Positions 23,835 to 34,989 of a stretch of 64,000 nt of DNA are shown here, one piece after another. How positions within the stretch are numbered: position 1 is the first letter of the stretch; each line of letters opens with the position of its first letter. The position numbers and the translations under genes are program-made. Source of the DNA: Cutaneotrichosporon cavernicola (lineage: Eukaryota; Basidiomycota; Tremellomycetes; Trichosporonales; Trichosporonaceae); contig NC_083397.1 in the NCBI RefSeq assembly GCF_030864355.1, positions 434,001-498,000 on the forward strand. The letters run 5' to 3'. Below the pieces are notes generated by a model that ran no database searches, was not told the origin of the DNA, and worked only from the letters and a program-made list of their open reading frames with translations.

Positions 23835-25324
23835 CTAATCTTCGCGCTGCGCGTCCTTGTCGTCCCATAGCACGGCTGTGCGCTCGACATGTCCCGGCGC
23901 GCGGAACCTCGTCATCTCGCCCATACGCACCGTCTCCCACTCGACACGGATGAACACCCACATCCAGCGACGCACGAGCTCAAGCGCCTCCAGGAGGAAG
24001 ACGCCGCTCTCGATATCCGAAATCACGTGCAGGTGCGACGAGAGCTCGAGGCTCCAAGTCAAGCGGAGCACAAAGTCCAGCACGGTGAAAAGGTAGTAGA
24101 CCGCGGGATCGGGGAGGAGGAGCGTCGGCCGGAGGCCCCAGTGTGTTGTCTGGCGCGTCGGGCTGTTGGAGCGGCTGTCGTATCCGCCCGGTGTGGGGAG
24201 GGGGGACAGCTGGTGTCCGGAGGTGAAGCGGGCCCACAACCCTTGTGGTTGAGAGAGGGAGCGGGCGTGAGTTGGCGCATATTCGCCGCGCGAAGGCGTC
24301 CAGGTGTCGAGCTGGAGGAGAGTCAACCCCCAATCCTTCTGCACGTCCCAGTAAAACGAGAACAAGGAGTTTACCACCACCGCTAGCAGCCAGAGGCGGA
24401 AGAGACGGTGCTCGCCAAACCAGCGACCGGTGGCGCTCAGCTCAGCCACACTCATCCCCTTTGCGGCGGCGACTTCTGTGACGACGTTCTTCTGCACCGC
24501 ACTGAGGAAGATGACGGGAAACGCCGACGCGTACTTGCACGCGTTGGCGAAGGGGCGCATGCTCTTCCACCCCGAGTGGTAGAACTCGACCATGCACTGT
24601 CGGAACCGGATAACGTATGGTAGGCTGCTGTCAGTTGATTTCGAGAAGGCCACAGCCGATAATGGGTAGGTACTCACCACACCATGCCGAGGACGAGCCA
24701 TTTTGTTGCGCCGTGCGGGACTTGCCTCCCATGCGAGATGCCGCCGAAGACAATCTGGTTGGCGCTGACTAACAGGTCGCCGAGGACCTTGGCAAAACTC
24801 GTGAGGATATCGGCGAGGATGACGTCGCAGAAGAAGATCGGGTCGCGCGCTGGCGGATTGAAGCAGCGCACCAGCGCGTGGCGTAACGCTCGTCGCTCGC
24901 GATACCCCAATCCACGAATGGGCGCGAGGGTAGCCACGAACGGGATGACGCAGATGACGCCGACGAGACCACGCCACCGTTCCATAGAGTCCGTGTCGTC
25001 GCCGCATATCGCCCTAAACAATGTGTATCCGGCGACACACCATGCCGTGTAGCCTATAAACAGCTTGTAGACTGGGCCGTAAAGGAACTGACTCGGAACG
25101 TGCGAGGGTTGGTGGGGCGCGTCGTCAAATACTGTATCGTCGCCATCTCTGATGTCGAGAGCCCAAGAGACGTCGAGCCCAAGGAGAGAGAGGACGTGGA
25201 GGTTGACTGCCCAGAGCAGAATGGCGAGGCCGATTAGGAAGAGGACGCGGAATGGGAGGGGAAACGACGCGCTGAACTCGGGGAGAGGGATGGGCAGGTC
25301 ACCCGGCGACGTGTCAATTTCCAT
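23835..25324 (-). CDS. ERD1: EXS-domain membrane protein, Erd1-like
   Basis: Polytopic membrane protein with an EXS domain, the module shared by Erd1, Syg1 and XPR1. Yeast Erd1 is a Golgi protein linked to phosphate recycling from glycosylation and to retention of Golgi enzymes. Exons are 25324-24678 and 24627-23835 (479 aa). The N-terminal part has hydrophobic segments at about residues 25-50, 85-105 and 125-145. After the intron the EXS signature starts with SLPYVIRFRQCMVEF. Later EXS elements include FYWDVQKDWGL and VLDFVLRLTWSLEL, ending with EALELVRRWMWVFIRVEWE. There is no SPX domain, which fits Erd1 rather than Syg1/XPR1. The intron ends in tandem CAGCAG acceptors, so a form lacking one Ser is possible. 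A glycine/proline-rich loop around residues 290-330 is an insert. Confidence 0.85.
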
Positions 25325-25803
25325 CGTAGCGGGACATGGAGTGTTCCTGAGGTGACAATGTCAGGAAGTGGCGAGGTGGCGAGAATGAGCGATGAGCGAT
25401 CTCAAACAACTTGTTACTAGTAGTGAGGGAAGGGCGGGTGATGGCGGGGTCACACTTTTTGCTTCCGCACCGGCATCTGTTTACGTGGCCAGGAACAACT
25501 TGCGGGACGTCCACATCACCACATCCATGCATACATATCAGCCAGCCAGCCAGGCTGAAATGTCTTGGCAGTTGCTGTGTATTGATTCTGACGCTGCGAA
25601 CGGGGGTCGCAACGTCAGAACGCGCTTCTTGAACTGGAATAGGCCTGTCCGAAATTGACTGGCAGCTCAGACGTGAGGTGAGACAGGGACAACCTTATCT
25701 ACATATCTCTAGTCGCATCAACAAGTTCACATTAGAGGCGTTACCAGTCGTCTCAAGCTCCTCCTCTTCTGCCGACGCTACTCCCCAAACTCTCAGACCC
25801 CAC
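25325..25803. other. Intergenic: EXS-gene promoter
   Basis: A 479-bp interval between two minus-strand genes. No coding feature supported; it should carry the EXS-gene promoter and the downstream flank of the next gene. Confidence 0.5.
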
Positions 25804-26780
25804 TTACGCCTTCTTCGCCTTCTTCTTGCTGCTCTTCTTCACCGGCTCAACTCCGCCGAGGTTGTACACTGTGCGCCCCACAAAGCTCACAATAGCAACG
25901 ACGGCGCACACAACAATCGCCGCGTCCTCGCTCAGCTGCATGCCGAGGCCAAAGGGCCATCCCTCCACGGGGCCAATGAGGGAGAGAAAGAGCACGGGGA
26001 CGACGATGGCGATCCACGCGTCGACGGCCATCCAGCCGCCGGGCTTGAGCTCGTTGGGCGTCGAGAGCTCCATCTGCGGCGCGAACCAGTTCGTACCGCT
26101 GAACACAAGCGCCGCGAAGGGAACTGCGAGGATGAAAGGGACGAGGACGAGGGTACTGGGCGTTGCCGGGAGGACGGTGGTGCCTGCAGGTGGATGAAGG
26201 AGCGGGATGATGGAGAAGCGCGTGAGGAGGAGGGTACGGCCGATAGCGTCAAGGGGCGCAAATACCAGCTCCATGAGGAGGTTGGGCTTGGCTGGGACGA
26301 GGACGCGGAGGGGTGTGCGCGTGAGGGCGAAGTCTGGGGTAAGGGGTTGTGGGGGTCGGGGGGAGAAGAGGATGGGGGGAGGGGAAGGGCGGAGAAGCGA
26401 TCAAGGTGGAAATGACTTACGGACGCCAGCAAACAGGAAGATGAACGTGGGGTTAACGAGCCACCCCGGCGGTGTGCCAGTACACAGCGCTGCAGTTAGC
26501 TACTTGAGGTTCCAGCCAGCTTCTTAAGCTTACCGAGGAAGGTCTCACCGCCAAACACGATAACAAGCATCCCCAGTGCCTCCTGGAGGAACGTAGCGCG
26601 TGAACGTCCCTTGGTATCACTCGCAACCCAGTTGATGCCCATACTCAGGCGGGCTGCACCGAAGATGTCGAGTGCGCCCACTGGGGCGTAAGGATGGAGT
26701 GGGGCGAGGAGGGCGGGAACATTGCCGTAGACTGGCGCAATGGATTCGGCTGCGGCTGCAAAGGAGCGCGCGAGGGACAT
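25804..26780 (-). CDS. Polytopic membrane protein with C-terminal dilysine tail (family not recognised)
   Basis: Exons 26780-26534, 26489-26421 and 26333-25804 give 281 aa. Hydrophobic segments appear around ALGMLVIVFGGETF, NPTFIFLFAGVHF, VLVPFILAVPFAALVF, AWIAIVVPVLFLSLIG and AAIVVCAVVAIVSFVG. The C-terminus, KKSSKKKAKKA, has a KKxx-like pattern and suggests residence in the ER. The stretch FGGETFLALCTGTPPGWLVNP recalls the second and third helices of TRIC-type cation channels (glycine pair, then PP-WL), but the match is weak and I do not assign the family. The middle exon is 69 nt. No signal peptide is clear. Frame and splice sites are consistent across all three exons. Confidence 0.75.
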
Positions 26781-27358
26781 GATGTCAAGTGTAAGAGGTT
26801 AGAATGAGGTTAGAAGTGAGAAATGAGAAGTGGAGAATCAACAAATTGTGATCGGTCAATGACGCATAGTTGCCACGGTAACATCCCGGATGATTCTCGG
26901 AAGAAACCCTTGTGTACTCAAAGGATCAAAGTCAGGCAAAGACAGGCGCGACTAGACGACTGTCAATGCTCATCAAGGCTTGAGAGAATGTCGCGACAAT
27001 GCTGGAGCATATTACCACATCAGAGGTGGATGTCTTCCAGACAATGTATTCAAAATCCCTCCATTCCTTTCAGGCGTCCCCACTCGTGCCCACACGAGAG
27101 GCCATATGCATCCCTTGATTAGACCAACGCCCTACACCTCTGTCTTGTCGTATACGATCGTATATTGCCCAGAGATCTAGGAGCCTCCCGCCGCGGCGAT
27201 CTCGCTATTACATTGCAGGCTGACATGAGCGATGGGCGCGGAGATGGACAGTGGGCCAGGACATGGGCGATGGGCAACTCGCTTGCCCACCGGGCCATAT
27301 CCGGTGCCTATCCAGAATACATAAGAATCCCCGCTGGGGTTAATCTGATCATCTCAAC
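26781..27358. other. Divergent intergenic region upstream of the lysA-like gene
   Basis: A 578-bp interval between head-to-head genes. No gene or clear consensus element was recognised apart from a weak A/T-rich ACATAAGA about 40 bp before the ATG at 27359. Confidence 0.45.
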
Positions 27359-28642
27359 ATGACCATGACGAAGCACGACCCCATCCACCGCCGCGAAGGC
27401 GCGCTATACGTCGAGGGCGTCTCTGCGTCCTCACTCGCTGAAACCCACAACACGCCACTATACGTCTACTCCCTCGCGGCTTTAACGGGAGCATGGAATG
27501 CTTGGATGGCCGGCGCTTCACAGCGAACCAATTCCTGTCAAGTCAAGGTCCACGTCGCAGTCAAGGCCAACTCGAACCTCGGCGTTCTCTCGATTTTTGC
27601 CCGCCTCGGAGCTGGGTTCGATATTGTTTCCGGGGGCGAGTTGAGGCGCGTCCTCGCCGCAGGCGGACGGGCATGTGATGTGGTCTTCTCCGGCGTTGGC
27701 AAGAGCCACTCCGAGATGAAGGAGGCCTTAGCTGCAGGTGTCAAGTGCTTCAACGTCGAGTCTGTTCCCGAACTCAGCCGGTTGAATGACGCCGCGAAAG
27801 AGATGGGGATGAAAGCACCAATTGCGCTTCGAGTTAATCCCGACGTCGACGCGCATACACACGCTTACAATACCACGGGCAAGAAGGGAAACAAGTTCGG
27901 TATCGACTATTCGGACGCGCGGGCGGCCTATTCTGCGGCGGCGGGGATGGAAAACCTCGAGATTATTGGAGTGGACTGCCATATCGGCTCGGGGATTACC
28001 GATACCGCGCCGTTCCTCGCCGCCGTCGACCGGGTACTTGATCTCGTGGAGGTTCTGGAGAGGGACGGAATCCCAATCGCGCATATCGATCTTGGAGGCG
28101 GACTGGGCATTGATTACGGGGACGGAGACGCGCCGCCCCCAACCCCCGAATTTGTCAAGACGATTCTCGATCATGTCGACCGCCGCGGACCGCGGAACGT
28201 CTGGTTCGAGCCGGGGCGCAGTCTCACCGCTGCCGCCGGAGTGCTTCTTACCAAAGTCGAGTACCTGAAACCGGGACCGAGGGATGGGAAGAATTTCTGC
28301 ATCGTCGACGCGGCGATGAACGACCTCGCTCGGCCGGCCGTCTATGGCGCGTTCCACCGTATCGAGGCCGTCCATGATCGCGGCGGAAAGGGAGAGGTAT
28401 ATGATGTCGTTGGGCCGGTTTGCGAGAGTGGCGACTGGCTGGGACGCGCGCGACAGTTGGATGTCGAGGTTGGCGATTTGGTGGCTGTGCGCGATACGGG
28501 AGCGTACTCGTTCGTCATGTCGTCCAATTACAATACGCGGCCGCGGGCCGCTGAGGTTATCATCGACGGGGAGACGGTGCATGTCGTGCGGAAGAGGGAG
28601 ACGGTCGAGCAGTTGCTGGCCATGGAGAGCGTTTTGCCATAG
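27359..28642 (+). CDS. lysA: Diaminopimelate decarboxylase (LysA type, PLP fold III)
   Basis: Enzyme that decarboxylates meso-2,6-diaminopimelate to L-lysine, using PLP. Single exon, 427 aa, the normal bacterial length. The PLP-binding Lys is in HVAVKANSN (about residue 67). Further family motifs are SGGELRRVL, FSGVGK, FGIDY, CHIGSGITD (most relatives have HIGSQ), HIDLGGGLGIDY, the EPGRS phosphate/substrate motif and VGPVCESGDWL, whose Cys-Glu-Ser-Gly-Asp block is the DAP-specific element contributed across the dimer. DTGAYSFVMSSNYNTRPRAAEV closes the domain. Fungi make lysine by the alpha-aminoadipate route, so an intact LysA is unexpected. Lack of introns and the bacterial motif set point to acquisition from a bacterium. 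Function in this fungus is unknown: it could salvage bacterial DAP or act on a related diamino acid. Confidence 0.92.
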   Translation: MTMTKHDPIHRREGALYVEGVSASSLAETHNTPLYVYSLAALTGAWNAWMAGASQRTNSCQVKVHVAVKANSNLGVLSIFARLGAGFDIVSGGELRRVLAAGGRACDVVFSGVGKSHSEMKEALAAGVKCFNVESVPELSRLNDAAKEMGMKAPIALRVNPDVDAHTHAYNTTGKKGNKFGIDYSDARAAYSAAAGMENLEIIGVDCHIGSGITDTAPFLAAVDRVLDLVEVLERDGIPIAHIDLGGGLGIDYGDGDAPPPTPEFVKTILDHVDRRGPRNVWFEPGRSLTAAAGVLLTKVEYLKPGPRDGKNFCIVDAAMNDLARPAVYGAFHRIEAVHDRGGKGEVYDVVGPVCESGDWLGRARQLDVEVGDLVAVRDTGAYSFVMSSNYNTRPRAAEVIIDGETVHVVRKRETVEQLLAMESVLP

Positions 28643-29375
28643 CTGATGGTGAGACTAGTTGCCGTTTTAGTACAGTACATGGATATTGCAGGGTTCCCGG
28701 CGTAATGGCACAACTGATGAACTTGGCCGTACACTCTTCACATGCGCTTGTCTGACCCCCTCGTCCTATTAGTCATAGCTTCGAGTTCAACGACGCCGCT
28801 CTCCACTTGCCACCGCAAGTCAGGGTCATCGGGCGCCAACTCTACGCCTTTGTCGGCTAACCGCCTTGTAGTACAGTCAGAGGATCAGTGGACGAGATGC
28901 CAGACCGACACTCGCACTCCAACCTCGGAATAATATTTGTCAATCTCCATCAGCACTCATCTCACTGAATGCTGACCTCACTCCAGCTCGGTTCAATCCA
29001 GAGAGATGTCTGCGCTGCTGTCCCTTCGCCGATTATATGTTATCTGCATTGACACCCCCAGGTCCTAGCACCATTCCACGCCGCCGAAGGACAATTACGG
29101 GCTCAGTCCAGCGGTAGGACTGATACGGCTCCCACCCTCGCTTCGGACTCGCCGCCTACTCACAACGTCGTCCCTGTGTGCGAAGACTGGGGCAGTTCGA
29201 ACTGATTTTAGTAGCTCTTTGGCTGCACCACGTGTTGGGGTTAGAATAGTCAGCGGAGCGGTAGTCCGCAAACAGCCTCCCCATACCCAATACACAGTGA
29301 CATATCGTACATACATGTGTGAGTCCATGAGACGGCTGCAGGCCAACTTTTCGGCGCTACTCCAAGCGAGCACGC
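28643..29375. other. Convergent 3' intergenic region
   Basis: A 733-bp interval between two converging genes. An ATG-initiated 63-codon frame at 28742-28933 has no motif or splice support. I see no supported gene. Confidence 0.45.
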
Positions 29376-30843
29376 TTAGCCTGCGAGGGGGCTGGAGCGA
29401 GGAGGGCTCCCGGTTCCCGAGCCTTTGGCCGAGAGGCTGGGGCGGTGGGAGGGCGGCCGGACGTCCGCGCCGCCAACGGGCACGACGCCGGGGAGGTCCC
29501 ACGGCGCGATCGTCTTCTTGCCCTCATAATGAGCGACAAACGAGGGCCAGTACATGTCGATGCCGTCCACGAGGCTGAGCTTGCGCGGCGTCCACCCCGT
29601 CAGCGAGTGGGCGAGAGTTGGGCGGAGGAGCGTGGTGGAAGCCCACGCGACCTCGGCGGGGACCTTGTCAGAGGGCGGGCGGAGGCGGCATCCCTTAGCG
29701 CCGGAGACACGGACGACAGCGTCGAGGATGTCGGTCCAGCGCTCGCTCTGGGAATTGCACGCGACGAGAGCCTGCCCCGCGAGGAGGGGGCCGCGCTCAC
29801 CAACACGGAGGAACAGGTCCGCAAGGTCGTCCTGGTGCACCATGAGGAGACGGGTGTCGGGGAGGCCGACGGCATCGAACTCGCGACCGGCCTTGGCGGC
29901 GTCGTACGCGGGACCGAGGAGGAACGGCTCAAGCAAGCTCCCCGAGCGGCCGTACAGCGTACCGGGGCGAATAACGACACCGTTGACGCGCGCCGAACTC
30001 AAGACAGCCTGTTCAACCTCGCGCTGCCAAGCAGCGACCTCAAGGTCGCTAGTAGGCGGGAGCTGCTCGCTCGACCACTTGTCGAGGCCGCCGTGGCCGC
30101 GCGAGTGCGACCACGCGCCGCCAGTGAAGATATAGGTCACCTTCGTGCCGGCCGAGCCGCGCGAGGCGATCTCCTCAACGCCACGGAGGGCCGCAAGTGG
30201 GGTCTCCGACTCGGAAGATCGGATCGTGTCGATGACTGGGGTTAGTATTTGTATTTGGCTCGGTTGAGATTGGCGGAGGTGTTTGGCAGTTAATTCTGGG
30301 TCACTCTGGTGGTTTGGCGTAGGGGAAGGTTTGAGATCGACAAGACCAAGCGAGCTCAAGCGGTGCAGCGCTTGGGATACTCAGAGACTCGGACTACCAA
30401 TTTCTGCGCTTCCGCCTTGTTCCACGGAAATTTCCTTTGTTTGCCAAAGAAGCAGCAGCCAGCTCGAGCCAGGAGATGCGATAGCCCCTCTCGCCCCGTT
30501 TCACCACCCCCAACGCCGGCGCCTGCTGGCCACTCGCCAGCGCTAATGGCTCGACGGCTCTAGCCAATGGAGGGCATCCGTACTCACTGACATCGACCTC
30601 GGCGGCGATCTTGCCCCAGACGCTGAAGCCGTGGCCGGCGGTCGCAGGGGTTACGAAAGGAATGATCTCGTGAATGGAGAGCTTGCGCGCAGTCTTGGCG
30701 TCGCGCGCAGTACCGTAGACGATGTGTCCGGCGCGCGCGAATGCGAGCGCGACAGGGAGGCCGATGAAGCCTGATGTTAGAGGGAAGGAAAGGACACATA
30801 GGTGCGTGGACTCACCAGAAGCACCGAGTACGAGGACCTTCAT
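29376..30843 (-). CDS. NAD(P)-dependent epimerase/dehydratase-like protein (extended SDR)
   Basis: Rossmann-fold protein of the extended SDR type, as in nucleoside-diphosphate-sugar epimerases. Exons are 30843-30816, 30770-30588 and 30235-29376 (356 aa). Exon 1 plus exon 2 forms the N-terminal cofactor site, LGASGFIGLPVALAFARAGH, typical of GxxGxxG binding. Exon 2 joins exon 3 across a 352-nt intron as WGKIAAEVDVIIDTI, the expected end of the third strand. VIRPGTLYGRSGSLLEP and HQDDLADLFLRV are typical of the C-terminal substrate lobe. The usual active-site YxxxK is not obvious, as in many regulatory or non-classical members. The tail is Pro/Ser-rich and low complexity. Substrate unknown. The leader contains a GTGGGT microsatellite next to the ATG. 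Confidence 0.85.
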
Positions 30844-31613
30844 GATAAGTGTAGGTGTGGGTGTGGGTGTGGGTGTGGGTGTGGGAGTGAGAGTGAGAGT
30901 GTGAGTGTGATGTTGTAGAGATAGGAAGTGAAGAGGGAAGGGGGAAGGTGAATGGATTGGTGACTCGTCTTTACCCCATCTAATAGATGGAACCTAAAGC
31001 TGGTTCGCCAACTAAACAGGGTATCACAGGACAAGTATCCTCCTCGGATCCTCGGAGTACATCGCCCACTGACCGAGTAATACTCGGGGGCCATCGCTTG
31101 ACACCGTGCGGTCAGTGCGCCCACGTACCCACCACGCGACCAGGTAATTACCCTCCTAAATACTATTGTTTGGCGCCATGATCAAGATCCAAAGGTATCC
31201 CGTGACGCAGCGCACCATACGTTTATAATCTGGACAAGAGCTTGGGTAACAAGAACAATGCGTTTGAAAGATGAATGATGACGAGTGGGCGTGAGAACAA
31301 AAGAAATCCATTGCCGCGGCAAAAGTAGCCGGGTTTGGACCGACCGGATCATCCGGATTCCTCCCTCCCACCAACGCCCGCTAGCCCTATCATGCATCTC
31401 TGTCAGAGGTGATATAGAGCAAGGAGAATCCAAGTGCTGACCCAACGGCATGACGGCACGACAAAACATGCCACCTGTAGCATGGTAGTACGATAGCGAG
31501 AGGATAAGATAATGATTGGCGATTCCCGCATTCCCACAGATGACAGTTCATTCCGCGGTCCCACTTGTCAGTAGAGTTGCCACCCATCGGCATTGCCCAC
31601 TAACCCATTCTCC
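30844..31613. other. Divergent intergenic region with microsatellite
   Basis: A 770-bp interval between head-to-head starts. It contains the GT-rich repeat at 30851-30912, immediately before the epimerase-like gene. No coding feature supported. Confidence 0.5.
30851..30912. repeat. GTGGGT/GTGAGA microsatellite in a 5' leader
   Basis: Five near-perfect copies of a 6-mer GTGGGT are followed by GAGAGT/GTGAGT variants. In the transcript this would be a C/A-rich tract within 10-70 nt of the ATG of the epimerase-like gene, where length changes could alter expression. Confidence 0.8.
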
Positions 31614-32731
31614 ATGATCGACTCCTCAGCCTACCCCCACATCCTAGACGGCATCGTCGACCAAGCCGGGCCCGAGACGCTCCTCGCGCTCCGTGCGACA
31701 AGCCAAGCGCTGAAGCAACGGGCGGATGCGCATCTAGCTCGCCATGTGGTCTTGAGGGACGACATGTTGTCGCCCTTCCCAGGCTCTCCAAAGGTACTCC
31801 TCAACCTGGAACCAAACCAAACTAACGTCAGCCCCCCTCATGGTGGCGCCGATTGTGGTGGGGTCCATCGCCAACATCGTGGGTGCTGGACCCAGACCTC
31901 GCGCGGACCGTGGACATTACTGGTCCGCCAGCCGATATGAGACTTGACAACTCGTCACACCTGGTTCCACGCATCAACATTCGTACTCTGCGCTTTGTTC
32001 CCTCTTCCACTGCCGAGTGGCCAGACGAATACGCCGTCGCCGTCGCTGCGTCCCTCCTAAAACCCGACGAAGCGGTCGTCTTCTGCGCGCCTCGCGATCC
32101 ATGGGCACTACACCGCGCCTTTGACACGACATATAACCTGGAACACTGCCTACAGCACCTGGGCGGGGTGGCTGGCCCTTCACTAGTAATCATGCCCCTC
32201 CCTCCGCGCCTGGTATTAAATGGCGCGGTTGGGGCTGGAGGTCGCTTCCTCCGCCTCCAGCTGCTGCACGTACTTGCGATCGACGACGTCGTCGTCATCC
32301 TCCATCCCGCCAGGGGACGGCTCGACGCCTTCGCCGTCTGTGCCCAAGACCGATACTGCACCAACTGCCATGTGCTGGGGACAGTTAGCAAGGCATTGCG
32401 CGAGAAGCGGGGGCGGCGGGTTGTTCTCGTCGGGTTGGAGAGTGTTGATGATTGGCTCTGGCCAGTGTGGCTCGGGCCGAAACAGTCGTCCCGCCTCCTC
32501 CAGGAGGAGGCGCCTGGCGTGGATGTGGAGGAACAAGAAGCAGAGGCCAAGGCGGAACCGACACCGACGGGCGTCCAACTCGCTAACCGACTAGCCGACC
32601 TGCTCACATATGCGTGGGAGTGGCCTGACGACGCAATCGATGATGTCCTGTCTCGCCTCCAGTTCTTCTCGATGGACGAGTACCGCGCCATGGTGGGCGA
32701 GGAGCGCTGGCGTATCGAGGCGGAGCAGTAG
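31614..32731 (+). CDS. F-box-like hypothetical protein
   Basis: Exons 31614-31793 and 31832-32731 (359 aa), with a 38-nt intron ending CTAACGTCAG. The first 50 residues, IDSSAYPHILDGIV then LLALRATSQALKQRAD, look like the degenerate F-box-like helix pair seen in large expanded families of Tremellomycete yeasts. F-box proteins act as substrate receptors of SCF ubiquitin ligases. The rest has hydrophobic strands such as VVVILHP and RRVVLVGLESVDDW and an acidic segment EEAPGVDVEEQEAEAKAE, with no known domain. Start chosen at the first ATG in frame. The family call rests on memory of similar N-termini and is moderate. Confidence 0.65.
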
Positions 32732-32933
32732 CTGCGGCGGAGAGAGCAGCAGGAGGGTCAGAGCAGCAGGTGGTGCATTAGTTGTGGTGGAGCAGCTGCA
32801 TGAGGAGCACGAGCCGCGATTCAGTGAATTGTATTGAGCAAGAAGGATGCATCACCCCCTACCTGGGTCGCGATGTACAAAGTCGCGCGTTCGTTGGGGT
32901 ATGAAGCAAACGTCGCCGTCGGGCAGGTCACGA

Positions 32934-33050
32934 CTACTGTTGGAAGCGCGGCCGACAGAGTTGGTAGTAGATGTAATAAAAGGCAGCTAGGCCGAGAGTA
33001 GGGATGAGGCCGACAAGTACGCTGAGGATGTTAGGGAGTTGGGTTGTCAT
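32934..33050 (-). CDS. Very small single-pass membrane protein (candidate)
   Basis: A 38-codon frame starting MTTQLPNILS, with a hydrophobic helix at about residues 8-28, a tyrosine cluster (FYYIYYQ) and a short basic end. An upstream in-frame ATG at 33164 would make 76 residues. It resembles in layout the other tiny membrane proteins from 33 to 46.7 kb. No homologue is known to me and chance is possible. Confidence 0.35.
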   Translation of the reverse strand: MTTQLPNILSVLVGLIPTLGLAAFYYIYYQLCRPRFQQ

Positions 33051-33226
33051 GAGATTGATGTGTGGGTGTGTGGCCTGTGGCCGATGGCCGACTGACCACC
33101 TAAAACCAGAGCAGTAATCGACGTCATTCAGACCCGGAGGAGCCCTTCCTCTTCCATCTTCCATCTGATGCGCCTACCTCGATACATCGCCCTCCACCGC
33201 CTTCTAGGTTTTATTTCTCCTATGCA

Positions 33227-33574
33227 TTAGGACTTGGGCGGCGCAAGGTGCGCAAGATCCACCTCCGCTCCGGGTGGTACGACCCAAACATGCGGCGATC
33301 TCGGGGACGTCACGAGCACCGTTGGCAGTTCTGTCTGGATCCGGTGCTTGCGGAATCGCAGCACGAGGGCGATGACGATGATGATGAATGCGAGACCGCC
33401 GAGCACGCCCGCAGAGACCTTTGCGATGTGCACGCTGTACGCCGCGCGCGCGTTTCGGAGGGCGACGTGGTGATCTCGTGAGGGGGTATGGCTGGGGTTC
33501 GGGAGGTACAGGTTGATTAGGTCGGTGGGGTCGGCCATGGCGAAGAGAGCAATGTCCGTGTTGGGATAGAGCAT
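33227..33574 (-). CDS. Small single-pass membrane protein
   Basis: An ATG-initiated frame of 115 codons. One strong transmembrane helix, residues 55-73 (VSAGVLGGLAFIIIVIALV), is followed by the basic stop-transfer RFRKHR. That predicts an outside N-terminus and a 40-residue cytosolic tail (PHVWVVPPGAEVDLAHLAPP). There is no signal peptide. The layout is like the SKG6/Mid2-type single-pass proteins of fungi, but no domain is assigned. A second possible start is Met13. Confidence 0.55.
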   Translation of the reverse strand: MLYPNTDIALFAMADPTDLINLYLPNPSHTPSRDHHVALRNARAAYSVHIAKVSAGVLGGLAFIIIVIALVLRFRKHRIQTELPTVLVTSPRSPHVWVVPPGAEVDLAHLAPPKS

Positions 33575-34108
33575 GTTAGAGCGCGACGTCAGATCTCGTT
33601 TGGAGGGGCGTATGTCGCGCCATGGCTTGGCATGTCTTCAGCACTGAAACTTGCAGTGAGCCTACTTGAAACTGGGAATACTGTTCACGTGCGGCCGCAA
33701 GATTCCATCCACTCGCTAGCGACGTCCTTCACGGTTGCTTCCCGAGTGTCACGGCCAGAGTTAGAGACACTTGGTCAGTAGAAACGACGCCGCTCGAATG
33801 TCATTCGTACCCCCATTATCCCGGCAATGAAGACGGGGAAACGGGAACGGGTGTCCAGGCTGACGAGCTGAAAGGTCTGCAGGTTCGTCGAGACGCGCGT
33901 CCCCGGGACATCGACCGCATATTCCTCGCTTCGAAGGGCGCTTTAAGATCCTGTTACGTTTAACGGTCTCATAATCTTTGGTGCGCTTCTCGGCAGATGA
34001 CAAGCCAAGAAGCAGAACCCTCGAGGCGCTCAAATCCGGCCACGTCTGGTTAGCCGTTAGTGTACGATGCAAACGTCACCAGTCGTCGCATACATGTCCG
34101 TACAACCC
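33575..34108. other. Intergenic between small membrane gene and VPS29
   Basis: A 534-bp gap containing the promoter side of the small membrane gene and the VPS29 3' flank. No gene seen. Confidence 0.5.
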
Positions 34109-34989
34109 TCACCACGCCGAGCTCTGGTCCTGCTGCCCGTCTCGTGGTGGGTCAGGTTTCCGGTACTCGACCTTGTCGACCTTGACCTGGTGTCAGCTAA
34201 CGCGATGGAGGGGGAGCTCACTTCGCCGTCAACAAGCTGGTAAACATATGTGACAATGACGGGGCCTTGCACGTCGAGCAAGGCGAACGATGGCGTCGAG
34301 TCACTGATGTCAACTCGCGAATGGGGACTTAGCTCACCCATCGAGACCGCTCCACGCGCCGGTCGCGCTCCCGGGGTTGACGAAGAAGCGCCCGTCAAAG
34401 TCGAACGCCTCGAACCTGATGTCAGCTGTAATAATTTCAGCGCTGCTCACCGGTGCGTGCCGCCGCTGATGAGGACATCGACGTCCATCTGGCGCGCGAG
34501 GGCGGCGAGCATGTCGCGGTTGCCGGCCGGCACGACCTGTTGACCGTGGACGACGCCTATGCGGACACTCTGATGTGGGATGGTGAGGGATAGGGGGAAG
34601 TGCGAGTTCTGGCGTCAGCTCGTGAGAAATCACTGATAGCCGTATAGCTGAGTAACCTGGGCAGGTTGTTGGAGGAAGGTAATCAAACTCACGTCGTCAA
34701 ACTCGCCGCGCACGACGTGTAACTCAGGCGCAATGGTACGGAGGTAATCGAGTGTCTCTTTGTCGCTCACATTGCCAGTGCACAGAATCTGCTGGATCTT
34801 GCCGGGCACCTGGGGTTAGCGCGGCGTCCTCTGGGATGAGTAGACTTTGCTGGGGAAGGCCGGGCACGGTCATCCCAGCGCCACGGGTCTACAAGAGGAG
34901 ATACCCACAAGAAGCTTCTTGAATTTTGCCGGGAGGTCGTGGGTGAGAGTGGGGATATGGAGGTCCCCGATCACGAGTACGAGGACCAT
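34109..34989 (-). CDS. VPS29: Retromer subunit VPS29
   Basis: Metallophosphoesterase-fold scaffold of the retromer coat, which recycles receptors from endosomes. Six exons: 34989-34909, 34809-34693, 34569-34451, 34415-34338, 34303-34222 and 34186-34109, giving 184 aa, the family length. Exon 1 has [11 protein letters not shown] and LPAKFKKLL; exon 2 has [13 protein letters not shown] and VVRGEFDD. Exon 3 has [14 protein letters not shown] and [10 protein letters not shown], exon 4 [19 protein letters not shown], and exon 5 [10 protein letters not shown] and VTYVYQL. Human VPS29 has HTH where this protein has GTH in the ISGxTH motif. Introns are 35, 34, 35, 123 and 99 nt. Every junction restores the conserved sequence, so the model is firm. 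Confidence 0.95.
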
